This document shows, piece by piece, positions 5,524 through 11,762 of a stretch of DNA of 11,762 nucleotides (position 1 is its first letter; each line of letters starts with the position of its first letter). Below the pieces are notes generated by a model, which worked only from the letters and a program-made list of their open reading frames with translations, did not search any database and was not told the DNA's origin. Position numbers and translations under genes: made by a program. Location of the stretch: assembly GCA_947304495.1 (NCBI GenBank), contig CAMZBG010000037.1:1-11762 (forward strand), read 5' to 3'. The DNA comes from an uncultured Clostridia bacterium. Its GTDB lineage: Bacteria; Bacillota_I; Bacilli_A; RF39; UBA660.

Positions 5524-6577
5524 TAAATTAGAAATTAAATTTAACGATAATTTAAATATTATTATTGGGAATAATGCTCAAGGTAAAACAAATATATTAG
5601 AAGCTATTTATTTTTTATCTATTACAAAATCTTTTTTACCAATTAATGATATTAATTGTGTAAAAAAAAATGAAGTCTTTTCTAAAATAGAAGGAAAGAT
5701 TGAAAGTAAAAAAGGTAAAAGTAAATTATCAATGTTAATTAATGAGAATGGAAAGATATTAAAAATCAATGATACAGAAATAAAAAAACATTCTGAATAT
5801 ATTGGTAATTTAAAAGTAATTATATTTAATCCAGATAATCTTAGGTTGATTAAAGATGCTCCAAGTAATAGAAGAAAATTTTTAAATATAGAGATAAGTC
5901 AATTACATATTAAGTATATCAATATTTTAAATGAATATAATGTTGTTTTAAAACAAAGAAATGAATACTTAAAGATTGTTAAGAATAGTAATAAAAATGA
6001 TATATATTTTAATATATTAAATGAGAAATATGTTGATTTAGCATATGAGATATATAAATATAGGTTAGAATTTATAAATAATATTAATAAATATATTGGA
6101 AATATATATGAAGAAATTTCAGATTACAAAGGATTAATAATTACATATATACCTAGTATTGATGGTGAAAGTGAAGAAATATTTAAAACTAATATGTTGA
6201 ATAAGCTACATAGTAATTATGATAGAGAGGTTATGTATGGAAATAGCTTATATGGTCCTCATAGGGATGATTTTAGTTTTACAATATTAGATAGTGATTT
6301 GTTATTATATGGATCACAAGGACAATTAAAAATGGCTATATTGGCCTTAAAATTAGCTGAGGTGAATGTATTTAATGAAGTTAGTGGTGAATATCCATTG
6401 ATACTATTAGATGATTTATTTAGTGAATTAGACGTTAATAAGAGAAATAAAATTATTAAATATCTAAATAAGGACATTCAATCAATTATAACTACTACTG
6501 ATTTAAAAAATATTAGTAGTAGATTAATTAAGAATGCTTATATTTTTAAAATAGATGAAGGAAAAGTAATAGATTAA
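5480..6577 (+). CDS. recF: DNA replication/repair protein RecF
   Basis: A 365-residue SMC/ABC-type ATPase that, with RecO and RecR, loads RecA at single-strand gaps. It opens [15 protein letters not shown], the usual RecF start. Walker A is GNNAQGKTN (30-38, Lys36). YGPHRDDF lies in the middle of the protein. The ABC signature region is [18 protein letters not shown] (from 277), and Walker B with the D-loop is [12 protein letters not shown] (307-318). ITTTDL follows near the C-terminus. The length is normal (about 360-375). No other start is available: an in-frame TGA at 5465 closes the frame upstream. The ATG nevertheless lacks a properly spaced ribosome binding site, which is odd for this window. 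gyrB begins 28 bp downstream with no terminator between. Confidence 0.97.
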   Translation: MKLKKLNLKNYRNYNKLEIKFNDNLNIIIGNNAQGKTNILEAIYFLSITKSFLPINDINCVKKNEVFSKIEGKIESKKGKSKLSMLINENGKILKINDTEIKKHSEYIGNLKVIIFNPDNLRLIKDAPSNRRKFLNIEISQLHIKYINILNEYNVVLKQRNEYLKIVKNSNKNDIYFNILNEKYVDLAYEIYKYRLEFINNINKYIGNIYEEISDYKGLIITYIPSIDGESEEIFKTNMLNKLHSNYDREVMYGNSLYGPHRDDFSFTILDSDLLLYGSQGQLKMAILALKLAEVNVFNEVSGEYPLILLDDLFSELDVNKRNKIIKYLNKDIQSIITTTDLKNISSRLIKNAYIFKIDEGKVID

Positions 6578-6587
6578 TATTAACATT

Positions 6588-6594
6588 AGGAGGG
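6588..6594 (+). promoter_or_regulatory. Ribosome binding site that fixes the gyrB start
   Basis: AGGAGGG overlaps the in-frame GTG at 6594, so that GTG cannot be the start. The ATG at 6606, 11 nt after the site, is the first usable codon and gives the normal GyrB N-terminus. Confidence 0.8.
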
Positions 6595-6605
6595 TGCGTG
6601 ATAAA

Positions 6606-8537
6606 ATGAATGAAAATAATATTGAACATTATGATGCTTCGGATATTCAAGTTTTAGAGGGACTTGAAGCTGTAAGAAAAAGACCAGGTATGTATATTGG
6701 TACTACCGATATAAAAGGATTACATCATTTGGTATGGGAGATTGTCGATAATGCAATAGATGAGGCATTAGCTGGTTATTGTAAGAATATTGAGGTAGTT
6801 ATCAATAAAGATAATTCAATAACAGTAAAAGATGATGGTCGTGGTATACCTGTTGATATCCATCCAAAAACTAATAAATCAACTGTTGAAACAGTTTATA
6901 CTGTATTACATGCAGGTGGTAAATTTGGTGGTGGTGGATATAAGGTATCTGGCGGATTACATGGAGTTGGTGCTTCTGTTGTTAATGCATTGTCTAAATG
7001 GTTAGAGGTTAAAGTATATAAAAATGGAGAAGTATATTTTATTAGATTTGAAAATGGTGGACATACTGTTGAACCTTTAAAAGTTATAGATAAGTGTGAT
7101 GAGAATAGGACTGGTACAACTGTTACTTTTAAACCAGATCCAAGTATATTTGATAGTGAAATATATGATTATGATATTTTAAAAATAAGAATAAGAGAAT
7201 TAGCATTTTTAAATAGAGGTTTATCTATTACTTTAAGAGATGATCGTGATGAAGAGGATACTACTGGAGAAACTTTCTTATATGAAGGTGGAATTAGTGA
7301 GTATGTTAGTTTTATTAATCAAGGTAAAACAGTAATTCATAATGATATAATTCATCTTTCTGGGGAAGAAGATGGGGTATTCTTAGAAGTTGCTATGCAG
7401 TATAATACTAGCTATAATGATAATATTTATTCATTTGTTAATAATATCAATACTCATGATGGTGGAACACATGAAGAAGGTGTTAGAAGAGCATTAACTC
7501 GTGTTATTAATAATTATGCTAGGAAGAATAATATATTAAAAGAAAAGGATGATTCTTTAACTGGTGATGATGTTAAAGAAGGTCTTACAATGATTATTTC
7601 TTGTAAGCATCCAAATCCTCAATTTGAGGGACAAACAAAAGGCAGATTAGGTAATTCAGAAGTTAGAAAACTAGCTGACAGTATATTTAGTCAAGGATTT
7701 GAAAGATTTTTGTTAGAGAACCCTGAAGATGCAAGAATTATTATAAATAAAGCAATGCTTGCTTGTAGGGCAAGAAATGCTGCAAGAAAAGCTAGAGAAA
7801 TAACAAGAAAGTCTGACTTAGCTACGACTAATTTCTTTGGAAAGTTATCTGATTGTAAAAGTAAAGATCCAAGTGTATCTGAAATATTTATAGTCGAGGG
7901 AGATAGTGCTGGTGGATCTGCTAAAAAAGGTAGAGATTCAATGACACAGGCAATTCTACCATTGAGAGGTAAAATATTAAATGTCGAAAAAGCAAGACTT
8001 GATAAGGCATTATCAAATGAAGAAATAAGAACAATAATTACGGCATTTGGTACTGGAATTGGTGAGGAATTTGATTTATCAAAACTTCGTTATGATAAGA
8101 TAATAATTATGACCGATGCCGATGTTGACGGATCACATATTAGAGTGTTACTTTTAACTTTATTTTATAGATTCTTTAAACCAATTGTTGAAGCTGGACA
8201 TGTTTATGCTGCACAACCACCATTATTTAGGATAATGCATGGAAAAACACGAAAATATGTTCTTAATGATGAAGAAAAAGAAGCATATTTAGCATCTTTA
8301 CCTGAAAATATTAGAAATAGAGCTGAGATTGCACGTATGAAAGGTCTTGGTGAAATGGATGCTGAAGAGTTAAATGAGACAACAATGGATATAGAGAAAA
8401 GAGTACTTAGAAAAATTACAGTATCTGATTGTGTTGAAGCAGATAAAATATTTGAAAAACTTATGGGTGATGAAGTAGAACCTAGAAGAAGTTTTATAGA
8501 GGAAAATGCAAGATATGTTACAAATCTTGATATTTAG
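6606..8537 (+). CDS. gyrB: DNA gyrase subunit B
   Basis: A 643-residue ATPase subunit of gyrase (B. subtilis about 638). The GHKL ATP site comprises [11 protein letters not shown] (44-54, catalytic Glu45 and Asn49), DDGRGIP (76-82, Asp76) and [14 protein letters not shown] (116-129). The TOPRIM domain has VEGDSAGG (Glu431) and DADVDGSH (Asp504, Asp506, Asp508) for Mg2+ at the cleavage site; [12 protein letters not shown] lies between. The C-terminal [12 protein letters not shown] contacts GyrA. The alignment to E. coli holds a constant offset of +3 from Asp73 to Arg136, so Lys139 replaces the coumarin-contact Arg136. LPGKLADC of most GyrB proteins reads FFGKLSDC here. The gene lies between recF and gyrA, 17 bp before gyrA, in one operon. 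GyrB rather than ParE is chosen from position at the origin and the adjoining gyrA. Confidence 0.97.
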   Translation: MNENNIEHYDASDIQVLEGLEAVRKRPGMYIGTTDIKGLHHLVWEIVDNAIDEALAGYCKNIEVVINKDNSITVKDDGRGIPVDIHPKTNKSTVETVYTVLHAGGKFGGGGYKVSGGLHGVGASVVNALSKWLEVKVYKNGEVYFIRFENGGHTVEPLKVIDKCDENRTGTTVTFKPDPSIFDSEIYDYDILKIRIRELAFLNRGLSITLRDDRDEEDTTGETFLYEGGISEYVSFINQGKTVIHNDIIHLSGEEDGVFLEVAMQYNTSYNDNIYSFVNNINTHDGGTHEEGVRRALTRVINNYARKNNILKEKDDSLTGDDVKEGLTMIISCKHPNPQFEGQTKGRLGNSEVRKLADSIFSQGFERFLLENPEDARIIINKAMLACRARNAARKAREITRKSDLATTNFFGKLSDCKSKDPSVSEIFIVEGDSAGGSAKKGRDSMTQAILPLRGKILNVEKARLDKALSNEEIRTIITAFGTGIGEEFDLSKLRYDKIIIMTDADVDGSHIRVLLLTLFYRFFKPIVEAGHVYAAQPPLFRIMHGKTRKYVLNDEEKEAYLASLPENIRNRAEIARMKGLGEMDAEELNETTMDIEKRVLRKITVSDCVEADKIFEKLMGDEVEPRRSFIEENARYVTNLDI

Positions 8538-8554
8538 TACTGGGGGTGAAAATA

Positions 8555-11158
8555 ATGGAAGAAAAAGAAAATGATATTGAAGAATTATTAGATAGAGCTA
8601 ATGAAGTGGATGAGAGTAATATTGAAGATAATGAAAATGAAGAAGATAATATTCAAGAGACTATCATTGATAATAAGTTTAACGGTTATTTTCATGAGCG
8701 AGATAGTTTAGCTGAAAACAATATTGTTGATGAAGTAAAGACATCTTTTTTGGAATATTCAATGAGTGTTATTACTTCTCGTGCATTACCTGATCTTAGA
8801 GATGGTTTAAAACCTGTTCATAGACGTATTTTATGGAGTATGTATAATTCTGGTTATACACCTGATAAACCGCATAGAAAATCGGCAAAAACTGTTGGTG
8901 AAGTTATGGGTAATTATCACCCTCATGGTGATTCATCTATATATGAAGCAATGGTTCGTATGGCTCAAGATTTTAACCAACGTTATTTATTAATCGATGG
9001 TCATGGTAATTTTGGTAATATTGAAGGTGATGGAGCTGCAGCAATGCGTTATACAGAATCTAGATTATCTAAATTATCTTTAGAGCTTTTAACAGATATT
9101 AGAAAAAATACTGTTGATATGATGAAAAATTTCGATGAAACTTTGGATGAACCTGTTGTTCTTCCAAGTAGATTTCCTAATATTTTAGTAAATGGTACTA
9201 TGGGTATTGCTGTTGGTATGGCTACCAATATTCCACCACATAATCTATCTGAGGTTATTGATGGTTGTGTTGCTTATATTGATAATCCTGATATTGATAC
9301 ATTGGGATTAATGCAGCATATTAAAGGTCCTGATTTTCCTACTGGAGGTATTATATTAGGAAATTCTGGAATAAAAAAAGCATATGAAACGGGACGTGGA
9401 TCTATTACAATTAGAAGTAGAGCTGAAATTGAAGAACATGCAAATCATAGTACGATTGTTATTACTGAGGTTCCTTATGGTACTAATACCATGGAACTTA
9501 AGAATAGGGTTGCTGAGCTTGTAAGAGATAAAGTAATTGATGGTATATCTGATTATCATACTGATTTAAAAGATGGTGTTAAGATAACGATTACTTTAAA
9601 AAGAGATGCTAATCCTCAAGTAGTCCTTAACAATTTATATAAACACACTAATTTTCAAATTCAGTATGGAATAATATTTTTAATGATTGATAATGGAACA
9701 CCTAGAACACTTGGACTTAATGATATTATTGCAAAATATATTGAACATCAAAAAACGGTTATTATCAGAAGAAGTAAATTTGATTTAGATCGTGATGAGA
9801 AAAGAGTTCATATTTTAGAAGGTTATAAAATTGCTCAAGATAATATTGATGAAGTTATTAAGATAATTAGAGGCGCACAAACAGATGAGGAAGCTAAAGG
9901 AAAATTAATGAGTAGATTTGCTTTAACTGATGCTCAAACTGATGCAATTCTTGAATTAAAACTTCGTAGATTAACTGGATTAGAAAGAGATAAGATTGAG
10001 GCTGAATTACAAGCTTTATTACTTGAAATCGAAGAATTGAAGTCAATTTTAGCTTCTGAAGAGAAAGTACTTGAGATAATTAAGAAAGAATTATTAGAAA
10101 TTAAGAATAAATATGGTGATGAACGTCGAACACATATAGATATGACGGCTGTTGATTACATTGAAGATGAGAGTTTAATTCCTGAAGAAAGAATTGTTAT
10201 TACGCTTACTGGTAAAGGATATATAAAGAGATTACCTGCTAATACTTATCGTACACAGAATAGAGGCGGTGTTGGTATTAAAGGAATGTCAATTAATGAA
10301 GAGGATTATGTTGAGCAAATGTTAAATTGTTCTACACATGATTATGTTTTATTCTTTACTAATATGGGTAAAGTATATCGCGTTAAGGGTTATGAAATTC
10401 CTGAATATAGCAGACAATCAAAAGGTTTACCTATAGTTAACTTGTTGAGTTTAGAAAATGGTGAATTTGTTACTGCTTTACTTAACGGATCTAAAAATGA
10501 TGATGTTAAGTATTTAGTATTTGCTACTAAAAATGGATTGATTAAACGTACTGAAATTAGTGAGTTTTTCAATATTCGAGCTAATGGAAAGCGATTTATT
10601 ACGTTAAAAGATAATGATGAATTAATATCTGTTAAAAATACCAATGGTGAAAATGATATTTTAATGGCGGCATCTAATGGCCGTATGGTTAGGTTCCCAG
10701 AAAAATTAATTAGAGTGATGGGTAGAGGAGCTGCTGGTGTTAGAGGTATTACGCTTGATGGTAGTGTTCTTGTTGGTATGGAGATTGCTACATCTGATGC
10801 TTTGGTACTCGTTGTGACTGAAAATGGTTATGGTAAGAAGACACCAATTGAGGAGTATAGAATTACAAATCGAGGCGGTAAAGGTGTTAAAACATTAAAT
10901 ATTACCGATAAAAATGGTATTATAACTGCGTTTAAGACTGTTACTGATGATAAGGATTTAATTATTATTACTAATGAAGGTATTATAATTAGATTGGAAA
11001 TTGATAAGATTTCGCAAATGAGTAGGGTTACTCAAGGTGTTAGGTTGATCAATTTACGTGAGGGTCAAAAAGTAAGTTCTATTTCAGTTGTTGATAGAGA
11101 AAATATTGAATATTCTAATAATGAAAATAGTTTAGAAAATGAAAAAAGTGATAGTTAA
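8555..11158 (+). CDS. gyrA: DNA gyrase subunit A with acidic N-terminal extension
   Basis: An 867-residue DNA-cleaving subunit of gyrase. The ATG at 8555 follows GGGGGTGA (8542-8549); the in-frame GTG at 8546 lies inside that site and is rejected. The catalytic domain begins at TSFLEYSM (63-70) and has the active-site Tyr166 in AMRYTE (E. coli Tyr122, offset +44). The quinolone region [10 protein letters not shown] keeps Ser127 and Glu131, the usual sensitive form. A coiled-coil segment follows near 480-530, then a beta-pinwheel C-terminal domain. The GyrA box reads QNRGGVG (568-574) rather than Q(R/K)RGG(R/K)G. About 43 extra residues at the N-terminus, rich in Asp/Glu/Asn, have no counterpart in B. 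subtilis or E. coli GyrA. Last gene of the operon; its stop codon lies in the terminator loop. Confidence 0.97.
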   Translation: MEEKENDIEELLDRANEVDESNIEDNENEEDNIQETIIDNKFNGYFHERDSLAENNIVDEVKTSFLEYSMSVITSRALPDLRDGLKPVHRRILWSMYNSGYTPDKPHRKSAKTVGEVMGNYHPHGDSSIYEAMVRMAQDFNQRYLLIDGHGNFGNIEGDGAAAMRYTESRLSKLSLELLTDIRKNTVDMMKNFDETLDEPVVLPSRFPNILVNGTMGIAVGMATNIPPHNLSEVIDGCVAYIDNPDIDTLGLMQHIKGPDFPTGGIILGNSGIKKAYETGRGSITIRSRAEIEEHANHSTIVITEVPYGTNTMELKNRVAELVRDKVIDGISDYHTDLKDGVKITITLKRDANPQVVLNNLYKHTNFQIQYGIIFLMIDNGTPRTLGLNDIIAKYIEHQKTVIIRRSKFDLDRDEKRVHILEGYKIAQDNIDEVIKIIRGAQTDEEAKGKLMSRFALTDAQTDAILELKLRRLTGLERDKIEAELQALLLEIEELKSILASEEKVLEIIKKELLEIKNKYGDERRTHIDMTAVDYIEDESLIPEERIVITLTGKGYIKRLPANTYRTQNRGGVGIKGMSINEEDYVEQMLNCSTHDYVLFFTNMGKVYRVKGYEIPEYSRQSKGLPIVNLLSLENGEFVTALLNGSKNDDVKYLVFATKNGLIKRTEISEFFNIRANGKRFITLKDNDELISVKNTNGENDILMAASNGRMVRFPEKLIRVMGRGAAGVRGITLDGSVLVGMEIATSDALVLVVTENGYGKKTPIEEYRITNRGGKGVKTLNITDKNGIITAFKTVTDDKDLIIITNEGIIIRLEIDKISQMSRVTQGVRLINLREGQKVSSISVVDRENIEYSNNENSLENEKSDS

Positions 11159-11172
11159 TGTATCACTTTTTT
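11142..11172 (+). terminator. Operon terminator spanning the gyrA stop codon
   Basis: A perfect 12-bp stem, AAAAAAGTGATA (11142-11153) with TATCACTTTTTT (11161-11172), closes the loop GTTAATG (11154-11160), which contains the gyrA TAA (11156-11158). With A6 on one side and T6 on the other it could act on both strands. Confidence 0.92.
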
Positions 11173-11178
11173 AATATC

Positions 11179-11243
11179 TGTTGATAGAGTGTTCAAATTA
11201 TTAGATAATTTAATTATAATTTTTTCAACAAACCTGTTGATAA
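11179..11243. other. Third DnaA-box group, downstream of gyrA
   Basis: One exact variant box lies at 11235-11243 (-), with one-mismatch boxes at 11179-11187 (-, TGTTGATAG) and 11222-11230 (+, TTTTCAACA). They lie about 9 kb from the main cluster, between the gyrA terminator and the first parS. They may titrate DnaA or assist initiation. The rest of 11173-11290 is plain A/T-rich sequence. Confidence 0.6.
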
Positions 11244-11290
11244 ACATTAACATATTGTTAATATTATGTTAATAGTAATTATTTTATCAA

Positions 11291-11306
11291 TGTTCCACGT
11301 GGAACA
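11291..11306. other. parS: parS centromere-like site 1
   Basis: TGTTCCACGTGGAACA is a perfect 16-bp palindrome and the symmetric form of the Bacillus ParB (Spo0J) site TGTTNCACGTGAAACA. Symmetry extends to 20 bp (11289-11308). ParB clamps load here, spread and recruit SMC for origin segregation. Confidence 0.93.
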
Positions 11307-11318
11307 TTCAATTATTAG

Positions 11319-11347
11319 TTGATTTTTATAAAATTATATTATATAAT
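11319..11347 (+). promoter_or_regulatory. Promoter of the SRP RNA gene
   Basis: TTGATT (11319-11324), a 17-bp spacer and TATAAT (11342-11347) form the best sigma-A-type promoter in the window. The expected start, 7 nt downstream at 11354, is exactly the first base of the SRP RNA closing stem. Confidence 0.85.
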
Positions 11348-11353
11348 TTATTT

Positions 11354-11430
11354 GTGCAGCATTAATTGTATGAAATAAGTCAGGATCGGAAGATAGCAGC
11401 TTTAAATATGATTAATGTGTGCACTTTTTT
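11354..11430 (+). ncRNA. ffs: Small bacterial signal recognition particle RNA (4.5S-like)
   Basis: An RNA of about 75 nt that binds Ffh and helps deliver nascent membrane proteins to FtsY. The conserved apical helix is clear: AGTCAGGATC (11378-11387), the GGAA tetraloop (11388-11391) and GATAGCAGCT (11392-11401). This matches the universal pattern UCAGG-CGGAAG-AGCAG with its symmetric and asymmetric internal loops. The closing stem pairs GTGCA (11354-11358) and ATTAAT (11361-11366) with ATTAAT (11411-11416) and TGCAC (11420-11424); TGTAT (11367-11371) pairs with ATATG (11406-11410). No Alu domain is present, so this is the short form rather than the ~270-nt Bacillus scRNA. T6 at 11425-11430 completes an intrinsic terminator. 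Confidence 0.92.
11411..11430 (+). terminator. Intrinsic terminator of the SRP RNA
   Basis: The 3' arm of the SRP closing stem (11411-11424) runs straight into six T (11425-11430), so the RNA's own terminal helix acts as the terminator. parS site 2 starts 5 bp later. Confidence 0.75.
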
Positions 11431-11435
11431 ATTAA

Positions 11436-11451
11436 TGTTCCACGTGGAACA
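11436..11451. other. parS: parS centromere-like site 2
   Basis: The same perfect TGTTCCACGTGGAACA as site 1, lying 145 bp further on. Symmetry extends to 26 bp (11431-11456) with ATTAA flanks. Confidence 0.93.
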
Positions 11452-11555
11452 TTAATTTAACTTTTTTAATAATATTAATATAATATTAATAATTTATTAT
11501 TTTGATTTTTTGTATTTAAATATATTATTTAATTGATTAATTTTATTTTATTCAA

Positions 11556-11571
11556 TGTTCCACGTGGAACA
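11556..11571. other. parS: parS centromere-like site 3
   Basis: The same perfect 16-mer, 120 bp after site 2. Symmetry extends to 30 bp (11549-11578). The sequence between sites 2 and 3 and from 11579 to 11628 is almost pure A/T; nothing further was recognised there apart from isolated TATAAT strings (11598-11603, 11622-11627). Confidence 0.93.
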
Positions 11572-11628
11572 TTGAATATTTTATATGTTAATTATCATAT
11601 AATGTGAAATTTGTTTATTTGTATAATT

Positions 11629-11762
11629 TTATAGTATGTTATTTGATCTATTATTAGCTTCCCTACTAGTTAAGAAATAACTTCCAACATATTTCCAAAT
11701 AGTAACAATCTTAGGAATAAAATTTTTTTTTTTCTCTCCTTTTATATTTTCTAAAGCATTTA
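11629..11762 (-). CDS. Unrecognised protein, C-terminal 43-44 codons only
   Basis: On the minus strand a frame is open from the right edge of the window to a TAA stop at 11629-11631. That is 44 codon positions without a stop in sequence this A/T-rich, which suggests a real gene. The visible end includes ALENIKGEKKKNFIPKI, a WKYVGSYF stretch and REANNRSNNIL. It has no signal peptide, membrane segment or motif that I can assign. The coding strand contains an A11 run (11723-11733 as T on the plus strand) giving Lys-Lys-Lys-Asn, a likely slippage site. The gene converges on gyrA and the parS/SRP cluster. Confidence 0.55.
   Translation of the reverse strand, partial: NALENIKGEKKKNFIPKIVTIWKYVGSYFLTSREANNRSNNIL

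Noticed and set aside
95..11158. Use of genetic code 4 (TGA as Trp).
   Set aside because: All core genes are full length under the standard bacterial code, with TGG for Trp and no in-frame TGA.
11431..11578. The long palindromes considered as transcription terminators or insertion-sequence ends.
   Set aside because: All three share an identical 16-bp ParB-site core, and there is no transposase or target duplication in view. A side role of site 2 in termination is possible but not needed.

Overview
The window is the replication-origin region of a very AT-rich Gram-positive-type bacterium. Gene order is dnaA - dnaN - (comK-like) - recF - gyrB - gyrA, with DnaA-box clusters around dnaA, three perfect ParB-type parS palindromes and a short bacterial SRP RNA. 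Gene order, the Bacillus-type parS, the ComK-family protein and the AT-only third codon positions point to a low-GC Bacillota/Mycoplasmatota lineage (Bacilli, perhaps Erysipelotrichia- or RF39-like). Tryptophan is read from TGG, and the genes run full length without in-frame TGA, so nothing indicates a Mycoplasma-type code. The lineage is inference from content, not a database match.

Layout. Bases 95-1855 encode a HerA-type hexameric DNA translocase, closed by its own terminator. Bases 1886-2172 are the main box cluster of oriC. It is built on the variant DnaA box TTATCAACA and ends in four boxes repeated at exactly 11 bp, over the putative dnaA promoter. dnaA (start moved to 2196) is followed by a second box cluster and then dnaN, whose terminator hairpin carries the dnaN stop codon in its loop. 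At the place where many Bacilli have the small S4-domain gene yaaA there is instead a 149-residue ComK-family protein with its own strong ribosome binding site. recF, gyrB and gyrA follow as a probable operon, ending in a perfect 12-bp terminator that again holds the stop codon in its loop.

Right flank. From 11179 to 11571 there is a third, smaller group of boxes, then parS, the SRP RNA gene with a good promoter, parS, and parS. At the right edge a minus-strand reading frame enters the window with only its last 43-44 codons visible. It is not recognised.

How the parts work together: DnaA opens the origin and probably represses its own promoter. DnaN is the sliding clamp, RecF acts at gaps with RecO/RecR, and gyrase sets supercoiling. 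ParB loaded at parS would organise and segregate the origin. The points most worth a second look are the ComK-like gene at the yaaA position without the MecA-recognition tail, the variant DnaA box together with changed residues in the DnaA recognition loop, the 11-bp phased box array, the parS/SRP cluster, and the HerA gene beside oriC.
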